Positions 37,234 to 46,352 of a stretch of DNA of 64,000 nt are shown in pieces (the stretch's first letter is position 1; each line of letters starts with the position of its first letter). The translations under genes and the position numbers were made by a program. The notes beneath the pieces are model-generated. The model was not told the origin of the DNA. It ran no database searches and saw only the letters and a program-made list of their open reading frames with translations. The DNA comes from Gemmatimonadota bacterium (GTDB lineage: Bacteria > Gemmatimonadota > Gemmatimonadetes > Longimicrobiales > Gaopeijiaceae): positions 25,487-89,486 of the forward strand of contig JAPPGM010000001.1 in assembly GCA_028874995.1 (NCBI GenBank), in the 5' to 3' direction.

Positions 37234-38339
37234 ACGCTTCGGGGGATCGTTTGCGCATCCTCGTGGCGATGTCGGGCGGGGTCGACTCGTCGGTCGCCGC
37301 GGCGATGCTGGTCGAGGCCGGACACGATGTCGTGGGCGCGACCATGAAGACCTTCTGCTACAGCGGTGAAGCGGCCGAGAGCAAGAAGACCTGTTGCGGC
37401 CTCGAGGGCATCCGGGACGCCAGGCTGGTCGCGGACCGTCTCGGCATTCCCCACTACGTCTTCGATGTGGAGGAGGAGTTCACGCGCGACGTGATCGACG
37501 ACTTCGTGACGGAGTACGGGCGGGGCCGCACGCCGAACCCCTGCGTACGCTGCAATTCGAACACGAAATTCAGGGATCTCCTGAGGCGGGGCCGGGTTCT
37601 GGGGTGCGACGGGGTCGCCTCGGGCCACTATGCGCGCCTCGACCGCGGCACCGGGGAGGCGCGGCTGCTCCGCGGATGCGACCAGTCCAAGGACCAGTCG
37701 TACTTCCTCTGGGGGCTCCCGGCCGACCTCCTTGGCCTCCTTCACTTCCCCCTGGGCGAACTCACCAAGTCCGAAGTGCGCGCGCGGGCGCGGGAACTCG
37801 GGCTCGAGACCGCGGACAAGCCCGAGTCGCAGGAGATCTGCTTCGTGCCGACCGGGAACTACCGGGACCTCCTGGCGAAGAAGCTGCTGCCGACCCACGC
37901 GGCCCTCTCGCCCGGCGCGATCGTCGACACGCGGGGCCGCATTCTGGGGCGCCACAACGGTTTTTCCGGCTTTACCGTCGGCCAGCGCAGGGGCATTGGC
38001 GGGGGGCGGGCGGAGCGATACCACGTCCTCGAAATCAGGCCTGATACGCGCGAGGTGGTGGTGGGGCCGCGCGAGTTGCTGGAGGTTGCCGGCGTCGTGG
38101 TCGGCGATCTCAACTGGCTCACGAAGGCGCCGGAGCCCGGGCGGCGGCTGGATGTTCAGATCCGGTATCGGTCGTCGGCACTCGCGTGCACGGTGGTGGG
38201 GCCGGGGGAGGGTGGGATCGAACTGCGGTTCGCGGAACCCGCCCGGGCGGTCACGCCGGGGCAGTCGAGCGTCTTCTTCGACGGAGACCGCGTCGTGGGC
38301 GGTGGACGCATCGACCGTGTGACCGGGACGCCCTACTGA
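37230..38339 (+). CDS. mnmA: tRNA-specific 2-thiouridylase
   Basis: The 369-residue protein has the PP-loop VAMSGGVDSSVAA, the catalytic Cys in PNPCVRCNSNTKF and the second Cys in SQEICFVP, plus the C-terminal barrel with FTVGQRRGIG. It thiolates U34 of Lys, Glu and Gln tRNAs. The ATG overlaps the desulfurase stop (ATGA). The gene is convergent with dnaJ, 20 bp apart. Confidence 0.97.
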   Translation: MNASGDRLRILVAMSGGVDSSVAAAMLVEAGHDVVGATMKTFCYSGEAAESKKTCCGLEGIRDARLVADRLGIPHYVFDVEEEFTRDVIDDFVTEYGRGRTPNPCVRCNSNTKFRDLLRRGRVLGCDGVASGHYARLDRGTGEARLLRGCDQSKDQSYFLWGLPADLLGLLHFPLGELTKSEVRARARELGLETADKPESQEICFVPTGNYRDLLAKKLLPTHAALSPGAIVDTRGRILGRHNGFSGFTVGQRRGIGGGRAERYHVLEIRPDTREVVVGPRELLEVAGVVVGDLNWLTKAPEPGRRLDVQIRYRSSALACTVVGPGEGGIELRFAEPARAVTPGQSSVFFDGDRVVGGGRIDRVTGTPY

Positions 38340-38359
38340 ACGGGACGGCGGCGGCGCGC

Positions 38360-39472
38360 CTACCACTTCATGTCGGCCGAGTTCGCGAACTCGCGGATCC
38401 GCGTCTCCTGTTCTTCGGTGAGAGACTCCGGGATCTCCACCTTGATCTCGACGTACTGGTCGCCGGTCTTCCCGTCGCGGTTGATCCCCTGTCCGGCGAT
38501 CCTGAAGCGTGTGCCCGGTTGCGTGCCCGCGGGGACACGAAGCACCACCTTCTTCCCCCAGATGGTACCCACCCGGATCCGGGAACCCAGCGTCGCCTGG
38601 GCCAGGTTGACCGGCACCGTCACGTGAATGTCGGCGCCGTCGCGCTCGAAGAAACGGTGCGGCTCGACCTTGAAGGTGATGATGAGGTCGCCCGGAGCCC
38701 CTCCCTTCCGGCCGCGTTCGCCCCGGCCGGTCAGGCGGACCTTGGCCCCGGACTGGACGCCGACGGGAACGGAGACCTGGATCTTGCGCTGCTGGTGGAC
38801 CTTGCCGGATCCACGGCACGCCCCGCACTCCTTTTCGGGTTCTTCCCCGCGTCCCATGCACGCGGGACAGGGACGGTTGACGGCGAACCCGCCCTGGCCG
38901 AAGGAGACGCTCCCCGATCCCTTGCACTCCGCGCACTTCTTCCAGTTCGTCCCCGGGGCCCCGCCCGAACCCAGACAGGTGGCGCATTCCTCGTTGATGG
39001 CAACGGAGACGGGGACCCTTCCACCCTTCACCGCCTTCATGAAGGGGACATCGACATCGAGTTCGACGTGCTCCCCCTTGCTGGGGCCCGACGGACGCGC
39101 GGGCCGGCTCTTCCGGCCGCGGTCGAAGATGGACGAGAAGATCTCCGAGAAGCCCCCGAGTCCCCCCAGATCCTCGAAGGAGAAACCCGGTGTGGACGTC
39201 GATTCCGGCCGGGCCGATCCAGTCCGGGGCCCACCAAAACCGAAAGCGCCCAGCTTGCGCATCTGATCGTACTTCTTGCGCTTTTGCGGGTCCGAGAGGA
39301 CTCCGTTCGCCTCGCCAACCTCCTTGAAACGCTCGGCCGCCCGCGGATTCCCGGGGTTCGCGTCCGGATGATACTGCTTGGCCAGACTGCGGTACGCCTT
39401 CTTGATCGCGGCGGCGTCGGCCTTCTCGTCAACGCCGAGGATCGCGTAGTAGTCCTTGTCGGCCTTCGTCAT
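38360..39472 (-). CDS. dnaJ: co-chaperone DnaJ
   Basis: The 370-residue protein has the J domain with HPD (YHPDANPG), a Gly/Phe-rich linker (residues about 75-115), four zinc motifs CATCLGSG, CAECKGSG, CPACMGRG and CGACRGSG, and C-terminal substrate-binding domains. It is a full type I Hsp40 that stimulates DnaK ATPase. It lies 23 bp after grpE on the same strand; dnaK is not in the window. Confidence 0.97.
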   Translation of the reverse strand: MTKADKDYYAILGVDEKADAAAIKKAYRSLAKQYHPDANPGNPRAAERFKEVGEANGVLSDPQKRKKYDQMRKLGAFGFGGPRTGSARPESTSTPGFSFEDLGGLGGFSEIFSSIFDRGRKSRPARPSGPSKGEHVELDVDVPFMKAVKGGRVPVSVAINEECATCLGSGGAPGTNWKKCAECKGSGSVSFGQGGFAVNRPCPACMGRGEEPEKECGACRGSGKVHQQRKIQVSVPVGVQSGAKVRLTGRGERGRKGGAPGDLIITFKVEPHRFFERDGADIHVTVPVNLAQATLGSRIRVGTIWGKKVVLRVPAGTQPGTRFRIAGQGINRDGKTGDQYVEIKVEIPESLTEEQETRIREFANSADMKW

Positions 39473-39495
39473 GAGGTGGGCTCTTCCACGGCCTG

Positions 39496-40161
39496 CTAGG
39501 CCTTGTACACGCTGACGCGAGCGGGGCGGACGAGCAGTCCCTTGAAGGTGTAGCCCCGCTGGAACACCCGCTCCACGATGTCGTCGTCCTCTTCCGAGCC
39601 GGCCGGTACCCGCATCATGGCCTCCATCGTGTTCGGGTCGAACGCCTCGCCCGCCGGGTCGACGATCTCGATCCCGGCCTCCTCCAGCACGCGGAAGAAC
39701 TTGCGCTCCACCAGATCCACCCCTTCCACGATCGCCTCGACCGAAGCGCTTTCGGGCTCCAGCGCGGTTACCCGCAGGAGGTCGTCGAGTGGCTCGAGCA
39801 TGCGGGAGACGAGATCCGCCTGGGCGCGGTCCCAGCGCTGGCGCAGCCTGTCCTCCGTACGCTTGCGGTAGTTGTCGAAGTCCGCAGCGAGGCGCAGGTG
39901 CCGATCCCGGGCCTGATCCCGCTCGATCCTGAGTCCCTCGGGATCCTCGGCGATGCGGACGGCTCCATCTCCGTCGGCCGGTGGCTTGCCTGCCTTCGCG
40001 GAATCACCTTCGCCGGACTCGGAATCGGCGGCGGAGCCGGCGCCGACCCCGTCTTCAGAGGACACTTCACCTCCCTCGCCATCGGCGGCGGAGGCGTGCC
40101 GGGGATCGGGCCCGGCCGCCTCCCCCGTCTGGTCCGCGGGATCGTATTCGGGTGGATTCAT
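39496..40161 (-). CDS. grpE: nucleotide exchange factor GrpE
   Basis: The 221-residue protein has a long acidic, low-complexity N-terminus (about 90 residues), then the GrpE core: a coiled coil (RHLRLAADFDNYRKRTEDRLRQ) and a beta-domain containing VDPAGEAFDPNTMEAMM and VERVFQRGYTFKGLLVRPARV. It exchanges nucleotide on DnaK. No CIRCE heat-shock operator was seen in the 199 bp upstream. Confidence 0.96.
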   Translation of the reverse strand: MNPPEYDPADQTGEAAGPDPRHASAADGEGGEVSSEDGVGAGSAADSESGEGDSAKAGKPPADGDGAVRIAEDPEGLRIERDQARDRHLRLAADFDNYRKRTEDRLRQRWDRAQADLVSRMLEPLDDLLRVTALEPESASVEAIVEGVDLVERKFFRVLEEAGIEIVDPAGEAFDPNTMEAMMRVPAGSEEDDDIVERVFQRGYTFKGLLVRPARVSVYKA

Positions 40162-40360
40162 CTCGTCACTTGCTCGTATCTTGCCGGGTTTCCGGGCACT
40201 TTGCCGTCTGAACCTCTCGTCAGGCGTATGGGCTCGCTGCCATGGGGGCCGCCGCGTGCCGCATGGTTACGGCGGTGCACCGGGGAATGTTCGCGCGCCC
40301 GCGCCAAGGGCGTGCTCCAACTTGGTGAAATCGCCGCTTCCGGTCCACATCGGGGCGAGG

Positions 40361-40882
40361 TCAGGAGATCTCCCGCTCGATGAGGTCGACGGCCATGGAC
40401 AGGACTTGCTCGACACTTCGGGCGCGCACGGTCGGCCGGTCACCCTCGAAGAGCGCCCGACGTGCCCAGCCGGTCCCGCGCAACGAACCCACCGCCATCC
40501 AGACCGTTCCCACGGGCTTTTCCGGAGTCCCTCCCCCCGGTCCTGCGATTCCGGTCACTGCCATGGACAGATCGGCGCGGAATCGACGACATGCTCCGGC
40601 GGCCATCTGGAGCGCAACCGTCTCCGATACGGCACCGTCGGACTCCAGTGGGCCGGGATCGACACCGAGGTGCCGCACCTTGATGTCGTTGGCGTAGGCC
40701 ACGATGCCGCCCGCGAAACAGCCGGATGCGCCGGGGAGGTCCGTGATGGCCGCGGCAAGCAGGCCACCGGTACAGCTTTCCGCGGTGGCGACCTTCACAC
40801 CACCGGCGATCGCCGCGGCTGACAGTTCCTCCGCCAGTCCGCGAGCCCGCACACCCGCTCCGTCATCCCCGCCATCACGCAT
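40361..40882 (-). CDS. pncC: nicotinamide-nucleotide amidohydrolase (CinA C-terminal domain)
   Basis: The 173-residue protein has TAESCTGGLLAAAIT with the active-site Ser, YANDIKVRHLGV, VTGIAGPGGGTPEKPVGTVW, all from the CinA C-terminal (PncC) family. It deamidates NMN to NaMN in pyridine-nucleotide recycling. The CinA N-terminal MoCF-like domain is absent, as in E. coli PncC. ATG 40882 overlaps the pgsA end by 8 bp; pgsA-pncC adjacency is common. Confidence 0.93.
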   Translation of the reverse strand: MRDGGDDGAGVRARGLAEELSAAAIAGGVKVATAESCTGGLLAAAITDLPGASGCFAGGIVAYANDIKVRHLGVDPGPLESDGAVSETVALQMAAGACRRFRADLSMAVTGIAGPGGGTPEKPVGTVWMAVGSLRGTGWARRALFEGDRPTVRARSVEQVLSMAVDLIEREIS

Positions 40883-41504
40883 GGTCCCTGACCAGGGTCC
40901 TGTAACGCCACAGGTAGTCGCCCATGGAGAAGACGGTGAGCCCGACGGCAACGGCCAGTGTGATTCCAACCCATGCGGAATTGAAATGTCGCCAGGCATT
41001 CCAGATTCCGCCCGACCAGCCCCGGTCGGCCGCCGAACTCATGACCGGGTACCAGAAGAGCAGGCCGCCGATGAAGAAGTTCTGAAGCAGCGCCTTGTAT
41101 TTGCCCGACTTTCCGGCGGCGATCACCACTCCCTGCCGAGCCGCGTAGCCGCGAAACACGGTCATGAGGAGTTCCCGCCCGAAAATCACCGCCAGCACCC
41201 ACACAGGCATGGTGCCCCACCATGGGATGGCCCCCAGGGCGTCGGGCCTGCGTGTGATGAAGTAGAACGGGATCAGGGTGCTCGCCAACAGCAGCTTGTC
41301 CGCGACCGGATCCAGCAACTTGCCGGTATCGGTAATCCATCCGTGCTTGCGCGCCAGGTGGCCGTCCCAGACGTCCGAGAGCGCCGCAACCAGGAAGAGG
41401 ACGAACGCGGCGTAGCGACTCGCGACGCCGGGCGAAAGGGCAAGCCAGGAGATGACCGGACAGGCCGCGATCCGCGCCACGCTGATGGCGTTGGGCAGGT
41501 TCAC
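40875..41504 (-). CDS. pgsA: CDP-diacylglycerol-glycerol-3-phosphate 3-phosphatidyltransferase
   Basis: The 209-residue membrane protein carries the CDP-alcohol phosphotransferase motif D-x2-D-G-x2-A-R-x8-G-x3-D-x3-D in DVWDGHLARKHGWITDTGKLL followed by DPVADK. Four to five hydrophobic segments follow. It makes phosphatidylglycerol phosphate in the inner membrane. The N-terminal MNLPNAISVARI matches PgsA openings. Confidence 0.93.
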   Translation of the reverse strand: MNLPNAISVARIAACPVISWLALSPGVASRYAAFVLFLVAALSDVWDGHLARKHGWITDTGKLLDPVADKLLLASTLIPFYFITRRPDALGAIPWWGTMPVWVLAVIFGRELLMTVFRGYAARQGVVIAAGKSGKYKALLQNFFIGGLLFWYPVMSSAADRGWSGGIWNAWRHFNSAWVGITLAVAVGLTVFSMGDYLWRYRTLVRDHA

Positions 41505-41800
41505 GCGGTTCGCGCTCCACGCCGCAGCTCCGTCTCCATGCGCTCCAGCACCGCCGCCGCCTGATTTCTCAGAAGGCGGCGCGGCTCCCAGGCCCTGAAG
41601 TCGCGCAGGACGGTCACCGCGTCCACCGTGGCGGGCTCGCCGTTCAGGTGCCTGAGCGCCGCCAGTCGGCGGACGGGGTTCGAGCTGAAGAGGTCCCGCC
41701 GGTGCCTGATCACCTGGTCGCGCAGCACGAGTGCGCCCAGAGCCGCCACCGTGCCGACCCCGAGGAGAAACAACCCGATCCGACGCGCGCGGCGGCTCAT
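41501..41800 (-). CDS. small single-pass membrane protein of unknown function
   Basis: The 99-residue protein has an Arg-rich N-terminus, one membrane helix (GLFLLGVGTVAALGALVL) and a soluble helical part (RRLAALRHLNG, AVTVLRDFRAWEPRRLLR) that resembles a HEAT-like repeat. No family was recognised. Its ATG overlaps the recR stop by 4 bp and its stop overlaps the pgsA start by 4 bp, so it is clearly translated within this operon. Confidence 0.75.
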   Translation of the reverse strand: MSRRARRIGLFLLGVGTVAALGALVLRDQVIRHRRDLFSSNPVRRLAALRHLNGEPATVDAVTVLRDFRAWEPRRLLRNQAAAVLERMETELRRGARTA

Positions 41801-42405
41801 GCGGGGCCTCTTCCCATTTCCTGCCTGCCGGCCAGAGCCTCGGCGATCGTGGTACCGTCCACGTACTCCAGATCGCTTCCTACCGGAATACCCCTGGCCA
41901 GCCGGGTGATCCGCACATCGTGCGGGCGCAGCAGTGTCTCCAGATAGACGGCGGTGGCTTCCCCCTCCACGCTCGCGTTGGTTGCCAGGATGACCTCCTT
42001 CGGTTTCTGCTCCGGATGGCTCATTCGCTCCAGCAGACCGTCGATGTCGAGCTGGCCGGGCCCCACGCCATCCAGCGGCGAGAGACATCCGCCCAACACA
42101 TGGAAGAGCCCCCTGTAGCGCCTGGTACGCTCGATCGCCCCAACTTCGTACGCCTCCTCGACCACGCAGATTACACTCCGGTCACGCGACGGGTCGCGGC
42201 AGACCGGGCAAACCTCCGCACTGCAGTAGTTCCCGCACCGAGGGCAGGGATGGACTCTCTCCGCGACCTCCGCCAGTGCGGCGGCCAGACGGTGAATATC
42301 CTCCTTCGGGCCCTTGACCAGGTGAAACGCGAGTCGCTGCGCGGTCTTGGCCCCGATCCCCGGAAGCCTGCGCAACTCCCGGGTCAGGTCATTGATCGCG
42401 GACAC
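41797..42405 (-). CDS. recR: recombination mediator RecR
   Basis: The 202-residue protein has an N-terminal helix-hairpin-helix (LRRLPGIGAKTAQRLA), a C4 zinc finger (CPRCGNYCSAEVCPVC), a Toprim domain (VICVVEEAYEVGAIE) and the C-terminal RLARGIPVGSDLEYVD. It works with RecO in RecA loading. It sits in the usual dnaX-ybaB-recR order, 23 bp after ybaB. Confidence 0.97.
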   Translation of the reverse strand: MSAINDLTRELRRLPGIGAKTAQRLAFHLVKGPKEDIHRLAAALAEVAERVHPCPRCGNYCSAEVCPVCRDPSRDRSVICVVEEAYEVGAIERTRRYRGLFHVLGGCLSPLDGVGPGQLDIDGLLERMSHPEQKPKEVILATNASVEGEATAVYLETLLRPHDVRITRLARGIPVGSDLEYVDGTTIAEALAGRQEMGRGPA

Positions 42406-42428
42406 GGGCAGGCCAATTCGGGTTCGGA

Positions 42429-42746
42429 CTAGAACAGCCCCGGCAGATTCACCGGCAACCCGCCCGCCGCTCCCCGCATCCGCTCCTCCGAGAAGTCCCG
42501 CGCGCGGTTCTGTGCCTCCGCCACGGCCGCCACCACGAGGTCCTCCAGCATCTCCGGGTCGTCCGGATCGATCACCTCGCGGTCGATCGTGATGCTCTTC
42601 AGGTCACCCTTGCCCGTCACGCGGGCCGTCACCATGCCGCCGCCGGAGGAGGCGGCCAACTCCTCCGTCTGCAGGCTGTCCTGAAGCTCCCTGATCCTGT
42701 TCTGGAGCTGCTGCCCCATCTTCATCAGCTGTTGGATATTCGTCAT
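42429..42746 (-). CDS. YbaB/EbfC nucleoid-associated protein
   Basis: The 105-residue protein has the family's coiled N-terminal helix (LMKMGQQLQNRIRELQDSL), the central GGGMVTARVTGKGDLKSITID and the DLVVAAVAEAQNRA helix. Dimers bind DNA. Placement between dnaX and recR is diagnostic. ATG 42746 is preferred to a start 12 bp upstream because it starts at the family-typical residue pattern. Confidence 0.95.
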   Translation of the reverse strand: MTNIQQLMKMGQQLQNRIRELQDSLQTEELAASSGGGMVTARVTGKGDLKSITIDREVIDPDDPEMLEDLVVAAVAEAQNRARDFSEERMRGAAGGLPVNLPGLF

Positions 42747-42804
42747 TCCAGCTCTCAATCCTCCCTTTTATCGTCTGTGATTGCTCTTGTTTTCCTGTTG
42801 TACA

Positions 42805-42821
42805 CGTCGGCTCCTCCGACG
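42805..42821 (-). other. hairpin in the dnaX-ybaB gap
   Basis: CGTCGG-aggag-CCGACG (as read on the - strand) forms a 6-bp stem just after the dnaX stop. The loop is AGGAG, a Shine-Dalgarno-like sequence with no start codon behind it. There is no T-run, so a role as terminator is doubtful. Confidence 0.3.
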
Positions 42822-42822
42822 A

Positions 42823-44526
42823 TCAGTCCACGAACTCGAGGTCGAGTTCGGCGACGGCCCGTTCAAGGTGCGGCGCTCGCCGGACCAACTCCTCGAGCCG
42901 AGTCGCGCGGACCGTTTCCCGGCTCACTCTGGCCGAGGCGGCCCCGGCATCCGCGTCGGCCTTCGAACCACCGTCCTCGGCAAGGATTGAAATCTTGGCA
43001 GAATCCCGCCCCGAATGAAGTGCCAGGGCCTCTTCGAGCTTCGGAAGCACGTCGGCGTCCCCCAGCCTTTCGCTGCCCAGGTCACCCGGCACGCGGAGCA
43101 CCAGAACTCCGTTGCTCGTCTCCTCGACCACGGTGGCGGCGTGCAGAAAGGGGGTCAGTCCCCGTCCGATGCGTCTGCCGTCCGACACCACGGCCTTCCA
43201 TCCGTCCGCCAGGGAAGTTGAACGGGACGGCGGGACCGGGGGCTGGGCCGCGGACGCTCCGGGATCGGACTGCGGGTCCGCCGGCAAGGCCGTCGGCGGT
43301 GCCTGCCGCGGTGGCGACCCGGGTGTTCCCGACTGCGACGGCGAGGGCGCGGCCGAAGCCGGTGTCGGCGCCGGCGCCCCTCCCAGCGCCCGGATGATCT
43401 CCTCCAGCTCCACGGTGCGATCCAGATAGCTCATGCGAAGGAGGAGCATCTCGATCAGTACGCGGGGTCTGCCCGTGCGCCTGAGGCTGCCGTCGCTTTC
43501 CAGACCCGACGCCATCGCCAGCATCCTCACCAGGTCACCTGGCGAGAAGGCCTCCGCTCGCCGGCGATAGGCGTCATGCATCTCGCCGGTCATGCTCCCG
43601 GGCGCGAAATCCGGGTCGAGTGACAATCGGAGAAGCAGGCGCAGCTTCTCCGCGAGTCCGTGATAGAACTCGACCAGATCGTGGCCCTCGTCGATCAGCG
43701 TCTCCACGAAGTCGAATACGGCACCGTGCCGGTGCCCGGCGACCAGATCGAAGAGTTCCAGGTAGCGCTCCTCGGCGACCACGCCCAGCACGCGCACCAC
43801 CGTGTCCACCGAGACCTCTTCGTCGGAGAGTGCCAGGACCTGGTCGAGGAGCGAGAGGCCGTCCCGCATGCCCCCGTTCGCCTTGCGGGCGATGGCGCGC
43901 AGTGCCTCTGCGTCGCTGGCGATCCCTTCGCTGTCCAGCACTTCCCGCAGCCTCCGCATGATGTCGGCCGTGCCGATGCGGCGGAAGTCGAAGCGCTGGC
44001 AGCGCGACAGGATGGGCGATGCGGTCTGCTGGATCTTCCTGGCCTCGGTGGTGGCAAAGACGAAGATCACTCTGGGAGGTGGCTCCTCGAGGATCTTGAG
44101 TAGTGCGTTCCACGCCTCCCGCGTGAGCATGTGCGCCTCGTCGAGGATGTAGACCTTGTAGCGCTCCTCGTCCGAAGGCGCGTACATGGCCCGCTCCCGC
44201 AGTTCGCGCGCGTCGTCCACGCCCCGGTTCGAAGCCGCATCTATCTCCACCACGTCCAGGGAGGTGTGTCCGGCCCAGATGCGCTCGCAGTCCCGGCACT
44301 CCCCGCACGGCTCGCCCTCGGGTGTGCGGCGCGGACAGTTGAGCGCCATGGCCAGGATCCGGGCCAGCGTGGTCTTGCCGACCCCGCGCGGTCCGCAGAA
44401 GAGGTAGGCGTGTCCAACCCGGTTCCCCCCGACTGCCCGTTTCAGCGTCTCCGAAGCGTGCTCCTGGGTTTGCACCTCCCCGAAGCGGCGGGGCCGGTAC
44501 TTCCGGGCCAGGGCGAGGTAGGACAA
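42823..44526 (-). CDS. dnaX: DNA polymerase III subunits gamma/tau
   Basis: The 567-residue protein starts with the typical YLALARKYRPRRFGEV, has Walker A GPRGVGKTTLA, a C4 zinc module (CPRRTPEGEPCGECRDC), Walker B DEAHML and sensor region SRCQRFDF; a Pro/Ala/Ser-rich linker (about residues 395-450) precedes the C-terminal tau part. It loads the sliding clamp. The start is read as TTG 44526, which gives the conserved N-terminus; the GTG at 44583 would run into the 3' end of the SRP RNA gene. No slippery A-run for programmed frameshifting was noticed. Confidence 0.95.
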   Translation of the reverse strand: MSYLALARKYRPRRFGEVQTQEHASETLKRAVGGNRVGHAYLFCGPRGVGKTTLARILAMALNCPRRTPEGEPCGECRDCERIWAGHTSLDVVEIDAASNRGVDDARELRERAMYAPSDEERYKVYILDEAHMLTREAWNALLKILEEPPPRVIFVFATTEARKIQQTASPILSRCQRFDFRRIGTADIMRRLREVLDSEGIASDAEALRAIARKANGGMRDGLSLLDQVLALSDEEVSVDTVVRVLGVVAEERYLELFDLVAGHRHGAVFDFVETLIDEGHDLVEFYHGLAEKLRLLLRLSLDPDFAPGSMTGEMHDAYRRRAEAFSPGDLVRMLAMASGLESDGSLRRTGRPRVLIEMLLLRMSYLDRTVELEEIIRALGGAPAPTPASAAPSPSQSGTPGSPPRQAPPTALPADPQSDPGASAAQPPVPPSRSTSLADGWKAVVSDGRRIGRGLTPFLHAATVVEETSNGVLVLRVPGDLGSERLGDADVLPKLEEALALHSGRDSAKISILAEDGGSKADADAGAASARVSRETVRATRLEELVRRAPHLERAVAELDLEFVD

Positions 44527-44569
44527 AGGTCGTGAGGGGAGCTGAAGGTGGGCCGAAAAGGGGGCGCAA

Positions 44570-44672
44570 GGTGCCCCAGGCACTCCGCGGCGACAGTCAC
44601 CTCACTTACCGCTGCTACCGGCAGGGTCCTGACGGGGTTCATGGGCTTCCGCCCCACGGACCTGGGGCACCC
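44570..44672 (-). ncRNA. ffs: signal recognition particle RNA, small bacterial type (4.5S)
   Basis: The 103-nt gene ends in complementary arms (5' GGGTGCCCCAGG and 3' CCTGGGGCACC) and contains the domain IV core GTCAGGACC...GGTAGCAGCGGTAA that binds Ffh. The apical loop between ACC and GGT reads CTGCC, not the usual GGAA-type GNRA tetraloop. It lies just upstream of dnaX, a frequent location, and has its own promoter. The RNA scaffolds SRP for co-translational targeting of membrane proteins. Confidence 0.9.
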
Positions 44673-44675
44673 GCT

Positions 44676-44705
44676 AAGCTACCCGGAGCCCGGAGCAGGC
44701 GTCAA
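44676..44705 (-). promoter_or_regulatory. ffs: promoter of the SRP RNA gene
   Basis: On the - strand a -35 box TTGACG (44700-44705) and a -10 box TAGCTT (44676-44681) are 18 bp apart. The -10 box ends 4 bp before the predicted RNA 5' end, a fitting distance for initiation at a G near 44672-44670. Confidence 0.65.
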
Positions 44706-44793
44706 CTCGGCGGGGTGATCCTCCATCCGGCGGTTGCCGCGGCCGCACCGCGCACCACCCCGCGTCGTCCGATGGTCCCGGCCGAGCGGCCCG

Positions 44794-45165
44794 TCAGTGC
44801 CTCCCCGGCCTCCAGGCGTCGGGGACGTGTTCGATTTCGTGCCGCGATCCCCTGATCCGCACGGCGACCGCGTCGAACCGGTACGTGACCCCGGGGCGTC
44901 CGTTCTCGAGAATCCAGCGGCGGGCGGCCGACTCGACCGCACGACGTTTCCGCGCCCGGATCGGTTCGAGAGGCGTTCCGCCCGACGAGGTGGCGCGCGC
45001 CTTCACTTCCACGAAGGCCACGACACCACCCCGGGCCGTCACCAGATCGATCTCCCTGGGGCCCGCCCGGTAGTTGCGCGCGAGGACCGTCCAGCCGCGG
45101 TCTTCGAGGTAGGCAGCCGCCAGATCCTCGCCACGGCGCCCGAGAGATTGCGTCGGGTTTCCCAT
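44794..45165 (-). CDS. YraN/UPF0102-family putative endonuclease
   Basis: The 123-residue protein has the family pattern GRRGEDLAAAYLEDRGWTVLARNYR, the nuclease-like EIDLV and FVEVKAR motifs (Glu-Asp...Glu-x-Lys) and a C-terminal RFDAVAV strand. The family resembles Holliday-junction-resolvase-like nucleases; its cellular role is not settled. It follows the DAHP synthase gene by 65 bp. Confidence 0.92.
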   Translation of the reverse strand: MGNPTQSLGRRGEDLAAAYLEDRGWTVLARNYRAGPREIDLVTARGGVVAFVEVKARATSSGGTPLEPIRARKRRAVESAARRWILENGRPGVTYRFDAVAVRIRGSRHEIEHVPDAWRPGRH

Positions 45166-45230
45166 GACCGTCAGTATCGCGGCCGGTGATGGGCGATCCC
45201 ATAGCCGAACGGGACCGGGCGATTCGGTCG

Positions 45231-46289
45231 TCAGGCCCCCGCGTGCGAAACCGCCGCGGGTATCGGCGCCGGAGCCAGTGACCGCCCGATCGCCCGCGCG
45301 ATGGGACCGCACTGCGCAACCAGTTCCCGGAACTGTTCCGGGTAGAGGCTCTGCGCCCCGTCGGAGAGCGCCTGCGGCGGGTCGGGATGCACCTCCACGA
45401 TCAGACCGTCGGCCCCGGCCGCGACCGCCGCCCGGGCCATGGGCGTCACCTTGTCGCGCACGCCGGTCGCATGACTCGGGTCGGCCACGATGGGCAGGTG
45501 CGTCAGCGACTTCACCACCGGAATGGCGGTCAGGTCGAAGACGTTGCGCGTCGCCGGATCGAAGCCGCGCACCCCCCGCTCGCAGAGCGCCACATCCGCA
45601 TTGCCCTCGCTGAGAAGGTACTCGGCGGCCAGCAGCAATTCGGTGATCGTGGCCGACATGCCCCGCTTGAGGAGCACCGGCTTCCCGGCCCGGCCGGCGC
45701 TCTTGAGCAGCGGGTAGTTCTGCATGTTGCGCGTCCCGATCTGGATCATGTCGGCGTATTCGGCGACCAGGGCCACGCTCTCCGCGTCGACGGCCTCGGT
45801 TACGATGGCCAGCCCCGTCCGCTCGCGTGCCTCGGCGAGCAGCTCCAGCCCCCGCTCCTCCAGTCCCTGGAAGGAATACGGCGATGTCCTGGGCTTGAAC
45901 GCCCCCCCGCGCAGCACGCTCGCCCCGAGATCTCGCACTTGGGCCGCGATGTCCAGGATCTGCCCGCGCCCCTCGACGGAGCACGGACCCGCCATGAGGA
46001 CCACTTCGGGCCCGCCCAGCACCGTCCCGTTGCCGAGCCGCACCAGTGTGCTCTCCTCGCGCCACTCGCGCGACACCTGCTTGTAGGGTTTGGAGACCTT
46101 GATGATCTCGCGAACGCCAGGGAGGCCCTCGAGCCGCGCCGAGTCCACCCTCCCGTCGTTGCCGACGAGCCCGATGGCGGTGCGCTGGTGACCCGGCATG
46201 GGTTTGGCCCGGTATCCCATATCGCCGATGGTCTCGACTACCCGTTCTATTTGCTCCGGCTTGGCCCGGTGGTGCATGACGATCAGCAC
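45231..46289 (-). CDS. aroF: 3-deoxy-7-phosphoheptulonate synthase, type I-beta
   Basis: The 352-residue protein has an N-terminal ferredoxin-like regulatory domain (first ~75 residues, starting [18 protein letters not shown]). The barrel that follows has [50 protein letters not shown] and [14 protein letters not shown]. This is the Thermotoga-type DAHP synthase. It commits phosphoenolpyruvate and erythrose-4-phosphate to aromatic synthesis; the N-terminal domain suggests feedback control by Tyr/Phe as in relatives. Confidence 0.96.
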   Translation of the reverse strand: MLIVMHHRAKPEQIERVVETIGDMGYRAKPMPGHQRTAIGLVGNDGRVDSARLEGLPGVREIIKVSKPYKQVSREWREESTLVRLGNGTVLGGPEVVLMAGPCSVEGRGQILDIAAQVRDLGASVLRGGAFKPRTSPYSFQGLEERGLELLAEARERTGLAIVTEAVDAESVALVAEYADMIQIGTRNMQNYPLLKSAGRAGKPVLLKRGMSATITELLLAAEYLLSEGNADVALCERGVRGFDPATRNVFDLTAIPVVKSLTHLPIVADPSHATGVRDKVTPMARAAVAAGADGLIVEVHPDPPQALSDGAQSLYPEQFRELVAQCGPIARAIGRSLAPAPIPAAVSHAGA

Positions 46290-46352
46290 GTCTCTGCATC
46301 TCCAATGGTGAAGGGACGGAGGACGATCCTAAAATACGGCGGCGGCAAAGTT

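Noticed and set aside
40162..40360. CIRCE operator upstream of grpE
   Set aside because: No TTAGCACTC-N9-GAGTGCTAA pattern or near match was visible.
44527..44583. GTG 44583 as dnaX start
   Set aside because: It would place the first codons inside the SRP RNA 3' arm; TTG 44526 gives the conserved DnaX N-terminus.
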